Counted from the stretch's first letter, positions 46,685 through 56,327 are shown. The stretch is DNA of 64,000 nt from Portunus trituberculatus (GCF_017591435.1 NC_059301.1:34165486-34229485); one strand, 5' to 3'. Made by a program: numbers and translations. Notes: generated by a model from the sequence alone, not told the origin.

Positions 46685-47004
46685 AATTATGAGGAGAGTA
46701 AAGAATGTGGAAGATTGTAACAAGTTACAGGAAGATCTAGATAAAATATATGAGTGGAGTAAGGAGTGGCAGATGGAATTTAATATAGACAAGACCCATG
46801 TTATGAAAATGGGAAGAAGTAGATACAGACCAAACTGGGATTACAGACTGGGTGATGAAAAAATTAAAGAGACCAATGAGGAAAAAGACTTAGGAGTAAC
46901 CGTGCAAAACACTTTGTCATCGGAGAAACACATTAACAAGATTTTTTGGAAAACATATAACATGCTTCAAAAGATTGGCCTTGCGTTCCACTACCTAGAT
47001 TCTA

Positions 47005-47341
47005 CAGTGTTTCCCAACCTTTTCGCAGCGATTACCCAAAAATACAATTTCACAATCATCCATTACCCCAATGAACAAATACTCGTAATATAGGAAAAAA
47101 AGTAACTGTATTTCATACTTCAAAAACAGACAAAATAGAAACTATGCAACACAATAATGCAAATCTATAATACGAAAAGAAGTAATTTTAGTTCATACAT
47201 AGAAAGCAGAAAAAAATAATAGAAATCTTCATTGAAATTATATGAAAATGTAAACTGATTTCCTCATCCCATGAAACATCCATTAAAAATATGGGGTCAT
47301 TACCCCACTGGGGTAATTTACCCCTAGGTTGGGAACCACTG
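47005..47341. mobile_element. hAT-type MITE inside LINE B3
   Basis: 337 bp with terminal inverted repeats CAGTGTTTCCCAACCT and its counterpart CAGTGGTTCCCAACCT (reverse complement of the right end). It is flanked by the 8-bp direct repeat ACCTAGAT (46993-47000 and 47342-47349). Four bases (TCTA) lie between the left repeat and CAGTG. An 8-bp duplication and CAGTG...CACTG ends are typical of hAT elements. No coding capacity. B3 coding sequence resumes correctly after it. Confidence 0.85.
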
Positions 47342-47881
47342 ACCTAGATGAAGGAATGATGAAGAAGATATCATGTACCTTAATAAGACCCCAGTTAGAA
47401 TATGCAGCTTGTGTCTGGTCACCGCATATGAAGAAAAATGTGAAGAAGGCAGAAAGGGTACAGAGGCTGGCAACAAGGATGGTACCAGGACTCAGGGAGT
47501 TAGACTATGAGGAAAGACTGAGGAAGCTGGGGCTGACCACATTAGAAGAGAGAAGAACAAGAGGAGACATGATAACTATGTATAAATTGATGAACAAGAT
47601 TGACATACTGGACAGAGAGTTGATAAAGGTGACCACAAGTAATCATCTCCGAGGACATGGAAAAAAGCTAATAAAAGACATCTGTCTAAATGACGTGAGA
47701 AAATACAGTTTCCCGCATCGTAGCATTGATAAGTGGAATAAACTGACCAGTGATGTCATTGACACGGTGTGTGTCAATCAGATGAAAGAGAGATATGACA
47801 GGAATGGACAAGGAGACAGGACACAGAGAGCTTAGCTCGGGCCCTGTAATACACAAATAGGTAAATACAAATAGGTAAATT

Positions 47882-47900
47882 CACACACACACACACACCT
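47882..47900. repeat. Short (AC)n, tail of LINE B3
   Basis: Nine AC units after the B3 tail, followed at once by a perfect hairpin. Confidence 0.85.
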
Positions 47901-47902
47901 GC

Positions 47903-47934
47903 TGGTCGCCTGCTGGGTGACCAGCAGGCGACCA
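47903..47934. repeat. Perfect 14-bp hairpin at a LINE-LINE junction
   Basis: TGGTCGCCTGCTGG (47903-47916), loop GTGA, CCAGCAGGCGACCA (47921-47934). It is GC-rich against an AT-rich background and matches neither neighbouring LINE. It sits exactly between the B3 tail and truncated C3. Confidence 0.9.
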
Positions 47935-47939
47935 AGGTG

Positions 47940-48234
47940 AATTACATCAAGTGGATACTGAGAAACTAATCCTGAGAGAAGAATATGACATTAGAAGCAC
48001 AAGATGGCATAGTAAGAAACTTAGGAAGGGAAGATGTCTGAGAGATGTTAAAAAATATAGTTTCCTGCAAAGATGTGTTGAGACTTGGAACAGTTTGAGT
48101 GAGGAAGTGGTGTCACCAACAAGTGTGCATAGTTTTAAAGAAAAATTGGATAATTGTAGATATGGAGACGGTGCCACACGAGCATAAAGCCCAAGCCCTG
48201 TAAAACTATAACTAAGTAAATACAACTAGGTAAA
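47940..48234 (+). mobile_element. CR1/L2-type LINE, family C, copy C3 (3' fragment)
   Basis: 5'-truncated; encodes only the last ~79 residues of the LINE protein (47951-48187: KLRKGRCLRDVKKYSF, VETWNSLSEEV, HSFKEKL) and the tail with AACTAGGTAAA. The next copy, C4, starts immediately. Confidence 0.85.
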
Positions 48235-49002
48235 AAGTGGGAGATGGAATTCAATGTGGACAAAAGCCATGTCATGGAAATGGGAAAGAGTGAAAGACGA
48301 CCAGTGGGAATCTACAAGATGGGAGATGGAGTAGAACTGGAGAAAGTAAAAAAGGAAAAGGATTCGGGGGTGACGATGGAAGAAAACAATCAACCGGTAA
48401 GCCATATAGATAAAATCTTCAGAGAGACATATAATTTGCTAAGGAATATTGAATTAGCATTTCACTACATGGACAAAGAAATGATGAAGAAATTGATAAG
48501 TACTATAATAAGACCCAGACTGGAATATGCAGGGGTAGTGTGGACCCCCCATAAAAAGAAAAACATAAAGAAGCTGGAGAGATTACAAAAAGTGGCTACA
48601 AGAATGGTTCCAGAATTTGAAAGGGTGACATATGAGGAGAGACTAAAGGCTATGGATCTACCAACTCTGGAACAGAGAAGGGAGAAATGGGATCTGATAC
48701 GAGTTTATAAATTGATTAACGGAATGGACCAAGTGGATAATGAGAAACTGCTCCTGAGAGAAGAATATGACAGTCGAAGCACAAGATTGCATAGTAAAAA
48801 GCTGAGGAAGGGAAGATGTCTAAGAGATATAAAAAAATATAGCTTCCCACAAAGATGTGTTGAGACGTGGAACAGTCTGAGTGAAGAAGTGGTGACAGCA
48901 ACGAGTGTGCATAGTTTTAAAGAAAAATTGGCAAAGTGTAGATATGGAGATGGGGTCACACGAGCGTAAAAGCCCAGGCCCTGTATAACTACAACTAGGT
49001 AA

Positions 49003-49003
<1 letters not shown>
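48235..49003 (+). mobile_element. CR1/L2-type LINE, family C, copy C4 (3' fragment, open frame intact)
   Basis: Begins after the FADD box at KWEMEFNVDKSHVMEMG. An uninterrupted frame (48244-48969, 241 residues) runs to the natural stop: KKEKDSGVTMEEN (Leu of KDLGV changed to Ser), RLEYAGVVWTPH, RREKWDLIRVYKL and SFPQRCVETWNSL. The tail AACTAGGTAAATACACAC follows. Stacked tail to head on C3. Confidence 0.88.

Positions 49004-49037
<34 letters not shown>
49004..49037. repeat. (AC)n microsatellite between LINE C4 and LINE D4
   Basis: About 16 AC units; D4 starts directly at its end. Confidence 0.9.
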
Positions 49038-49040
<3 letters not shown>

Positions 49041-51901
49041 GTATGAGCGGAATGTAATGTATTCCAACATAAATGGAGTGATATCGGGGATTTTAGAACT
49101 CAACGATTACTTGAGGGACAAGAACCCAGATATTGTGGGTCTTACTGAAACAAAACTGAGAGAGGGAGAAGACCTGATGATGGTTGGAGAAGGGAAATAT
49201 AATGTTTGGAAAAGAAATAGAGTAGGTAAGATGGGAGGAGGAGTGATGTTGCTGGTTAAAAAGATATAAAGGTGGATCAAGTGAAAGAAGGTATGGGAAA
49301 GGCAGAAGTGCTAAAGATCAGAGCAGAAACTAATGAAGGAAAAAGAGGCACTACATAGTGGTGTACGTACCACCTAAGACAAATGCATGGTCAGTACAGG
49401 AATATGAAGAAATGATAAGTGATACAGGAACATGTCTGGAAGAAATGTTGGGTGGCTGTGAACGAACTATAATGATGGGAGATTTTAATTGTAAAGAGGT
49501 GTGTTGGGAGGACTGGTCAATGGAAGGATCAGAGACAACATGGGGAAATACACTATTGACACTGGCAATGGAAAATGTGTTAACTCAGTGGGTCAAAGAA
49601 GATACTAGGTTTGGAGGAGAGGGAGCATCGTCAAGACTGGACTTGGTCTTTAGTACAGAGCCAATGGTCATTGAGGAGATGAGGGTGGAGTGCCCTTTAG
49701 CAAAGAGTGATCATGCAGTTTTGGAGTTCAAGGTGATAGATGAAGAGAAATCTAGAAGAAATGAAGAATATAAAGTGGGAAGATGGAATTATGCCAAGAC
49801 AGATTTTGGAAACCTAAAGAAATTCTTTCAAGAGACAAATTGGATGAAATTCAAGAGTGCTAAGGAGCAAATGAAAAGTGGAAGGAATTTATAAAAATAT
49901 ACAAAGAAGGTGAGAAAAATTTGTACCAATAAGACAACATAGAGAAGTTGGAAAGCAGGACTGGTTTAACGATAGATGTGAAAAGGCTAGAACAAGAAAA
50001 GAGGATGCATGGAAGAGGTGGAGAAGGAAAAGACGGATTAAGCAGTGGGAAAGTTACAAAAGAGCAAGAAATGAATATGTGTTGATTAGAAGAGAAGAAA
50101 GAAAGAAACAAGAAAAGGATATAATTGATAAATGTAAAGACCAACCAAGGCTTTTTACAGACATGTGAACAACAACATCAAAAATAGAAAGTATTGAAAG
50201 TTTAGAAGTAAATGGAGTATGCAGTGAGGATCCCAGGAAATGGCAGAGGCTATGAATGGATGCTTTCGGAAGGTATTCACAAAGGAGACTGCTTTTGACA
50301 AACCACTGGTAATGGAACAGAAAGGGATTATGAAGGAGTTTCAAGTAACTGTGGAGGAGATCAAGAATATGATGGGGAGTTTAGAAGTGAGAAAAGCTGT
50401 GGGACCTGATGGGGTATCAGGATGGATTTTAAGAGAATGCAGGAGCAACTGGCAGAAAAAGTTTGTGAAGTAATTGATGCCTCATTAAGGGAAGGTGTAG
50501 TGCCCCAAGACTGGAAAAGAGCTAACATTGTCCCAATTTATAAATCAGGTAACAAGAGAGACCCATTGAACTATAGACCAGTGTCACTTACAAGTGTGGT
50601 AGCTAAGATGTGTGAGAGGGTGGTGAAGAATAGATGGACAGACTTCTTGGAGAAAAATGACATACTTTGTGAGTGTCAATTTGGTTTTAGAAAAGGGCGT
50701 TCATGCACGACAAACCTGATATGTTACTATTCGAGGGTGATAGATGTAATACAGGAAAGAGATGGTTGGGCTGATGGAATATATCTGGATTTAAAAAGGC
50801 CTTTGATAAGGTACCACACCAGAGACTGATCTGGAAACTTGAAATGGTAGGAGGAGTGCATGGCAGTTTACTAAAATGGATGGAAGACTTTTGGTAGGAA
50901 GAGAAATGAGAACAATAATTAAGGACAGACCATCAGAATGGGGCTTGGTGGAGAGTGGAGTTCCACAGGGATCAGTGTTGGCACCAGTAATGTTTGCGGT
51001 CTACATAAATGACATGGTGGATGGGGTGTCCAGTTATGTGAGCCTATTTGCAGACGATGCAAAATTGTTAAGAAAAGTGAGATGTGACAAAGATTGCGAA
51101 CTACTCCAGGAAGACTTGGACAGAATATGGAAATGGAGCTGTACATGGCAAATGGAGTTCAACACGACAAAATGCAAGAAATTAGAGTTTGGCAAGAGTG
51201 AAAGAAGAATCAGGAGTATGTACAAGATAGGAAATGAAGACATAAAACCAGTCATGAAGAAAAAGACCTTGGGGTGACAATTACCAATGACCTATCGCCA
51301 GAGAGACACATAAACAAAATAATTGGAGAAGTATTGAACTTATTGAGGAACATAAGAGTGGCGTTCGTATATTTAGATGAAGAAATGATGAAGAAAATAA
51401 TTACTGCAATGATAAGACCAAGGCTTGAATATGCAACAATACAGTGGGCTCCGAACTTAAAGAAACACATAAGGAAACTAGAAAAGTACAGAGGGCTGCA
51501 ACAAAATGGTGCCTGACTTAAGAGATTTGACTTATGAAGACAGACTGAACAGAATGCAACTTCCGACCCTGGAAAACAGAAGAGAAAGGGAGACCTGATA
51601 GCAATATACAGAGTGATGATTGGCATGGAAAAATGGATAGGGAAGATCTGTGTATGTGGAATGAAAGAATGTCGAGAGGGCATGGGAAAAACTAAAATGG
51701 CCACTTATAGGAGAGATGTGAAAAATATAGCTTCCCTCATAGAAGGGTGGAAGCATGGAATAGTTTAGACGTGGAAGTGGTCAACACAAGGAATATTCAT
51801 GATTTTAAGAAAAAGCTGGACATTAGTAGATATGGAGACGGGACAGTACGAGCATAGCTCTTTTCCGTATGTTACAATTAGGTAAATACAATTAGGTAAA
51901 T
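49038..51901 (+). mobile_element. CR1/L2-type LINE, family D, copy D4 (5'-truncated)
   Basis: Plus-strand counterpart of D1 and D2. EN pieces: 49057-49269 (SNINGV, LTETKL) and 49358-49894 (VYVPPK, GDFNCKEVCW, SRLDLVFS, SDHAVLEF). RT: 50240-50473, 50422-50829 (NYRPVSLTS, FGFRKGRSC), 50876-51277 (VPQGSVLAP, FADDAKLL). C-terminus: 51274 to about 51850. The tail has two TAGGTAAATAC motifs. It shares with D1 and D2 the one-base losses at GCTAAGGAGC (49859), GAAAAATTTG (49915) and GCAGGAGC (50440), and with all D copies the shift before EKDLGVTI. Confidence 0.92.
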
Positions 51902-51915
51902 ACACACACACACAC

Positions 51916-52196
51916 AGCTCAGTGGTTAGAGCGCTGGCTTCACAAGATGAGGGTTCGATTTGGCCGGGTGGAGATATTTGGTGTGTCTCCTTTTGTAGTG
52001 TTCACCTAGCAGTGAGTATGGATGTAAATCGAGGAGTTGTGACCTTGTTGTGGTGTGTGGTGTGTGCCTGGTCTCAGACCTATCCCAAGATCGGAAATAA
52101 TGAGCTCTGAGCTGTTTCGTTGTAAATCTGGCTGTCTGGCTGTCAGAGACTGCAGCAGTTCAAACAGTGAATTACACACACACACACACACACACA
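51916..52196 (+). mobile_element. tRNA-derived SINE (SINE1), copy b, with complete 3' end
   Basis: The head begins AGCTCAGTGG directly after (AC)n. A B-box-like GGTTCGATTTG lies at 51952-51962. A deletion removed the 3' half of the anticodon arm. The body matches copy a (GTTCACCTAGCAGTGAG, GTTGTGACCTTGTTG), then continues past the point where copy a is cut, ending GTGAATTACACAC with (AC)n to 52196. The end imitates the LINE tail GTAAATACACAC, suggesting the SINE uses the same LINE machinery. Confidence 0.85.
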
Positions 52197-54638
52197 ATGA
52201 TGGGAGATTTTAATTGTAAAGAGGTGTGTTGGGAGGACTGGTCAATGGAGGGATCAGAGACAACATGGGGAAATACACTATTGACACTGGCAATGGAAAA
52301 TGTGTTAACTCAGTGGGTCAAAGAAGATACTAGGTTTGGAGGAGAGGGAGCATCGTCAAGACTGGACTTGGTCTTTAGTACAGAGCCAATGGTCATTGAG
52401 GAGATGAGGGTGGAGTGCCCTTTAGCAAAGAGTGATCATACAGTTTTGGAGTTCAAGGTGATAGATGAAGAGAAATCTAGAAGAAATGAAGAATATAAAG
52501 TGGGAAGATGGAATTATGCCAAGACAGATTTTGGAAACCTAAAAAATTCTTTCAAGAGACAAATTGGATGAAATTCAAGAGTGCTAAGGGAGCAAATGAA
52601 AAGTGGAAGGAATTTATAAAAATATACAAAGAAGGTGAGAAAAAATTTGTACCAATAAGACAACATAGAGAAGTTGGAAAGCAGGACTGGTTTAACGATA
52701 GATGTGAAAAGGCTAGAACAAGAAAAGAGGATGCATGGAAGAGGTGGAGAAGGAAAAGACGGATTAAGCAGTGGGAAAGTTACAAAAGAGCAAGAAATGA
52801 ATATGTGTTGATTAGAAGAGAAGAAAGAAAGAAACAAGAAAAGGATATAATTGATAAATGTAAAGACCAACCAAGGCTTTTTACAGACATGTGAACAACA
52901 ACATCAAAAATAGAGAAAGTATTGAAAGTTTAGAAGTAAATGGAGTATGCAGTGAGGATCCCAGGAAATGGCAGAGGCTATGAATGGATGCTTTCGGAAG
53001 GTATTCACAAAGGAGACTGCTTTTGACAAACCACTGGTAATGGAACAGAAAGGGATTATGAAGGAGTTTCAAGTAACTGTGGAGGAGATCAAGAATATGA
53101 TGGGGAGTTTAGAAGTGAGAAAAGCTGTGGGACCTGATGGGGTATCAGGATGGATTTTAAGAGAATGCAGGGAGCAACTGGCAGAAAAAGTTTGTGAAGT
53201 AATTGATGCCTCATTAAGGGAAGGTGTAGTGCCCCAAGACTGGAAAAGAGCTAACATTGTCCCAATTTATAAATCAGGTAACAAGAGAGACCCATTGAAC
53301 TATAGACCAGTGTCACTTACAAGTGTGGTAGCTAAGATGTGTGAGAGGGTGGTGAAGAATAGATGGACAGACTTCTTGGAGAAAAATGACATACTTTGTG
53401 AGTGTCAATTTGGTTTTAGAAAAGGGCGTTCATGCACGACAAACCTGATATGTTACTATTCGAGGGTGATAGATGTAATACAGGAAAGAGATGGTTGGGC
53501 TGATGGAATATATCTGGATTTAAAAAAGGCCTTTGATAAGGTACCACACCGGAGACTGATCTGGAAACTTGAAATGGTAGGAGGAGTGCATGGCAGTTTA
53601 CTAAAATGGATGGAAGACTTTTTGGTAGGAAGAGAAATGAGAACAATAATTAAGGACAGACCATCAGAATGGGGCTTGGTGGAGAGTGGAGTTCCACAGG
53701 GATCAGTAATGTTTGCGGTCTACATAAATGACATGGTGGATGGGGTGTCCAGTTATGTGAGCCTATTTGCAGATGATGCAAAATTGTTAAGAAAAGTGAG
53801 ATGTGACAAAGATTGCGAACTACTCCAGGAAGACTTGGACAGAATATGGAAATGGAGCTGTACATGGCAAATGGAGTTCAACACGACAAAATGCAAGAAA
53901 ATAGAGTTTGGCAAGAGTGAAAGAAGAATCAGGAGTATGTACAAGATAGGAAATGAAGACATAAAACCAGTCATGAAGAAAAAGACCTTGGGGTGACAAT
54001 TACCAATGACCTATCGCCAGAGAGACATATAAACAAAATAATTGGAGAAGTATTGAACTTATTGAGGAACATAAGAGTGGCGTTCATATATTTAGATGAA
54101 GAAATGATGAAGAAAATAATTACTGCAATGATAAGACCAAGGCTTGAATATGCAACAATACAGTGGGCTCCGAACTTAAAGAAACACATAAGGAAACTAG
54201 AGAAAGTACAGAGGGCTGCAACAAAAATGGTGCCTGACTTAAGAGATTTGACTTATGAAGACAGACTGAAAAGAATGCAACTTCCGACCCTGGAAAACAG
54301 AAGAGAAAGGGAGACCTGATAGCAATATACAGAGTGATGATTGATGATTAGGGAAGATCATGGAATGAAAAATGGATAGGGAAGATCTGTGTATGTGGAA
54401 TGAAAGAATGTCGAGAGGGCATGGGAAAAAACTAAAATGGCCACTTATAGGAGAGATGTGAAAAATATAGCTTCCCTCATAGAAGGGTGGAAGCATGGAA
54501 TAGTTTAGACGTGGAAGTGGTCAACGCAAGGAATATTCATGATTTTAAGAAAAAGCTGGACATTAATAGATATGGAGACGGGACAACACGAGCATAGCTC
54601 TTTTCCCGTATGTTACAATTAGGTAAATACAATTAGGT

Positions 54639-54640
<2 letters not shown>
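52197..54640 (+). mobile_element. CR1/L2-type LINE, family D, copy D5 (5'-truncated, least damaged D copy)
   Basis: Starts at the GDFNCKEVCW box of EN right after the SINE (AC)n (frame 52167-52571), then linker (52508-52894: KKFVPIRQHREVGKQDWFN), RT in one frame (52968-53996), thumb (53993-54319) and C-terminal pieces to 54600. It keeps bases missing from D1, D2 and D4 (GCTAAGGGAGC, GAAAAAATTTG, GCAGGGAGC). It has a private 12-base loss in the VPQGSVLAP box and the shared shift before EKDLGVTI. The tail TAGGTAAATAC is doubled, the second copy ending TAGGTAAACAC, then (AC)n. Confidence 0.92.
52968..53996 (+). CDS. Reverse transcriptase domain, LINE copy D5 (longest open RT)
   Basis: 342 residues in one frame. 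VRKAVGPDGVSG is at 50-61, NYRPVSLTSV at 111-120, QFGFRKGRSC at 147-156, YLDLKKAFDKVPH at 182-194 (catalytic D184), GVPQGSV at 241-247 and LFADDAKLL at 266-274 (D269, D270). All three catalytic Asp are present. The four residues LAPV that follow GSV in D1, D2 and D4 are deleted in frame (near 53707), which may damage the palm. The frame ends at the family-wide shift before EKDLGVTI. It was part of a polyprotein; its own ATG is incidental. Confidence 0.82.
   Translation: MAEAMNGCFRKVFTKETAFDKPLVMEQKGIMKEFQVTVEEIKNMMGSLEVRKAVGPDGVSGWILRECREQLAEKVCEVIDASLREGVVPQDWKRANIVPIYKSGNKRDPLNYRPVSLTSVVAKMCERVVKNRWTDFLEKNDILCECQFGFRKGRSCTTNLICYYSRVIDVIQERDGWADGIYLDLKKAFDKVPHRRLIWKLEMVGGVHGSLLKWMEDFLVGREMRTIIKDRPSEWGLVESGVPQGSVMFAVYINDMVDGVSSYVSLFADDAKLLRKVRCDKDCELLQEDLDRIWKWSCTWQMEFNTTKCKKIEFGKSERRIRSMYKIGNEDIKPVMKKKTLG

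Positions 54641-54690
<50 letters not shown>
54641..54690. repeat. (AC)n microsatellite, tail of LINE D5
   Basis: About 24 AC units; no further LINE follows, so this closes the plus-strand chain. Confidence 0.92.
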
Positions 54691-54693
<3 letters not shown>

Positions 54694-54740
54694 CATATAT
54701 AGATCCAAGGTGTGAAAAAGGTCCACTAAAGTAAATATGT

Positions 54741-54973
54741 GACCGTGGTGGCCATGGTACAGTGGAAAAACGTGCACTTTGTGGGCTAAAGGGTCTCTAA
54801 GCACATGGGTTCGAATCCTGGCCATGGTCTGGGTGTAGGTATGGTTTCTTTACTATGGGTAACTATTCCCTAATGGATGGGCTTTCACATAGGATGTCTC
54901 ATTTAGCCCAGAAATTGCCAGGAAAAGCCCTAATGGTATGAAAAATAAATAAATAAAAAAATAATAATAAAAA
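54741..54973 (+). mobile_element. tRNA-derived SINE (SINE2), copy a
   Basis: A box TGGTACAGTGG at 54755-54765 and a perfect B box GGTTCGAATCC at 54808-54818, followed by a body ending in (AAAT)n-type A-rich sequence. It shares the body motif CTAATGGATGGGCTTTCACAT and TTAGCCCAGAAATT with copy b at 61653. The A-rich tail implies retrotransposition by a different LINE partner than SINE1. Confidence 0.82.
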
Positions 54974-55046
54974 GGGGAAAGGGAAAATAAGTCACTGGGT
55001 CTCACCCTTCTCTTGGACAAGTTTGAAACAAGTTGCCGGATCTCAC

Positions 55047-55210
55047 CTTTCCTTTACACAGAATTCAAAGTCAGTGCAGGGAATGACCCGCAGTTTGTCT
55101 CCTGTGCTGTTATCGAGGAAAAGCTCGTGCACCACATCAGCAGTCCCTAATGGAGTTCCTAATGGCACAGCACGACACTCCAACTCAGTCAGACACACTA
55201 TTGCCCTAAT
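55047..55210 (-). CDS. POT1: POT1-like gene, coding exon 4 (end of OB-fold)
   Basis: Minus-strand exon of 164 bases, with acceptor TTTACTCAG and donor AAG/GTGAGA. It enters in phase 0 and leaves two bases over. It encodes IRAIVCLTELECRAVPLG...VVHELFLDNSTGDKLRVIP...FCVKE. By hand comparison the stretch LFLDNSTGDKLRVIP lines up with the end of the second OB-fold of human POT1, where a basic Gly-Ile-Arg-Val-Leu-Pro strand occurs. POT1 binds single-stranded telomeric DNA and shields chromosome ends (knowledge). The next downstream exon is not in the adjacent DNA, which is all LINEs; 14324-14420 is a candidate. Confidence 0.55.
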
Positions 55211-55503
55211 CTGAGTAAAGATAAGGCACATTTTTGTTAAGGAAGCGAATAATCTAATCTTCATTTATAAACACTTTCCATCACATAAACTCTAGCAGTC
55301 TAAAACAGTTATATGGAAAATGTTAACTTTACTTTCTTCAGTGTGACAGTGATGATGGCAGAAGTAAAGAATAGCTTCTGTAGAAGTACCATGATGAAAA
55401 TTACCATCTTTGGTTGTGGAGGTGGAGTGGAAGTGATGGTGATAGTACTGGTAGCAGTGGAGGTGGAGGTGGAAGTGAGTGCTGGAGGTTGTGTTGACCT
55501 TAC

Positions 55504-55632
55504 CTTGAGATGCGGCACTATTTCATTGCCAGCACATCTAACTAAGATGTCCACTTTCTGGGAAGAAGGCAGCCACACATCAATCTGCCAATCTTTCTGG
55601 CAGATCTCTTTTTTAATAGAATCCAGTCGAAA
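55504..55632 (-). CDS. POT1: POT1-like gene, coding exon 3
   Basis: 129 bases, 43 codons, phase 0 at both ends; acceptor CTTCTCAG, donor AAG/GTAAGG. It reads FRLDSIKKEI, then WQIDVWLPSSQKVDILVRCA and NEIVPHLK. The pattern of an I-D-V strand, then a V-x-I-L-V-R strand, then a hydrophobic turn before the next strand fits the middle of the POT1 second OB-fold (LTIDILVYD... in human). Intron 3 (55211-55503) is partly GGTGGA-rich low-complexity DNA. Confidence 0.55.
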
Positions 55633-55774
55633 CTGAGAAGTTCAGAAAATGATGAGAGGAAGCAGGGAGAAGTTGGTAGCTTTATTGTGCTCTATAATTC
55701 CTCAACCAATGACATATCAAAGAATTATTTTAAGTTCACACTTATAATTTTCATTACTTTATAAGCAATCACAC

Positions 55775-55855
55775 CTTTCTGAATAAATCCTTGGTTTTTG
55801 TGTTGTCTTCTACACGCAACACAAGGAAACCTTCCTCCAACTGCATGGCTGTTAC
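55775..55855 (-). CDS. POT1: POT1-like gene, coding exon 2
   Basis: 81 bases, 27 codons, phase 0 at both ends; acceptor TGTATTCAG, donor AAG/GTGTGA. It reads VTAMQLEEGFLVLRVEDNTK then TKDLFRK. FLVLRVEDNTKT matches the FLLKVWDGTRTP pattern in the POT1 second OB-fold, a strand followed by an acidic D-x-T-K/R-T turn. It joins exon 1 as CR-VTAM and exon 3 as FRK-FRLD without breaking frame. Confidence 0.55.
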
Positions 55856-56254
55856 CTGAATACAATTGCAATAGAGCAAAATTTACTAGTGGTAAATGCA
55901 GTAGAGTATCCCATGCTAAATTCCAGTAAATGAAGATCACACAAGTAAAAGCCATTCCCATATTTGCTAATAATGCATACATATTACTCACTTTTCTTCT
56001 ATACAACATGTGTTGCATAACTTTCTTATTTATCACAAAGTCTTCTTAAATTTCTTTATCCTTGCATAAACCCACATACCTTCGTATAAAAATCTATTGC
56101 AGCTCAATTGTTAGAATGTCAAAACTTTGTTGTCTGATTTAAGTTATTTTTTGGTTTAAAAGTTATTATCTTGCATGATGAATAAAAAGAAAAAAACAGT
56201 ATTCTGTCAAAGTCCTGTGAAGATATTACTCTTTGTGACCATTTTGTAACTCAC

Positions 56255-56327
56255 CCTACACACAAGTCTGCTGGGGAGACGTGATGGTTTGATGTTTTTG
56301 AGAGAAGTAAGCTGCGCCATAGGTTAT
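56255..56327 (-). CDS. POT1: POT1-like gene, first coding exon
   Basis: ATG at 56320-56318 gives MAQLTSLKNIKPSRLPSRL then VCR (22 codons), with donor AGG/GTGAGT. Seven bases of 5' UTR follow an acceptor-like TTTTCTAG, and an in-frame TAA lies directly upstream of the ATG. This exon should therefore hold the start, with a 5' UTR intron upstream. LKNIKP.RLPSRLVCRV fits the entry strand of the POT1 second OB-fold. If right, this protein lacks the first OB-fold seen in vertebrate POT1, or the first OB-fold is encoded by another transcript. The four exons together give 146 residues, and the call rests on hand alignment. Confidence 0.52.

Larger units (their letters stand above)
44171..47881 (+). 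mobile_element. CR1/L2-type LINE, family B, copy B3 (interrupted by a MITE)
   Basis: Starts in ORF1 (RDIAEKKK; 44301-44591). A T9 tract ends the ORF1 frame. EN is at 44581-44778 and 44875-45576, linker at 45533-45790, RT at 45875-46684 and 46671 to about 47000, an hAT MITE at 47005-47341, and the thumb/C-terminus at 47329-47835. The catalytic Glu codon of the ETKL motif is a TAA here (44776-44778), where B2 has GAA. The FADD box lost two bases (MFGRY). The tail has AAATAGGTA twice, then (AC)n. Confidence 0.92.

Noticed and set aside
54741..54830. A tRNA gene at the perfect B box
   Set aside because: No cloverleaf could be drawn, and the second copy at 61653 shares the body and A-rich tail, so it is a SINE.
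54990..55046. An extra exon or duplicated donor site next to POT1-like exon 4
   Set aside because: GGGTCTCACCCTTC at about 54999 resembles the donor region GGATCTCACCTTTC at 55038, but no open frame connects them; probably a small local duplication.
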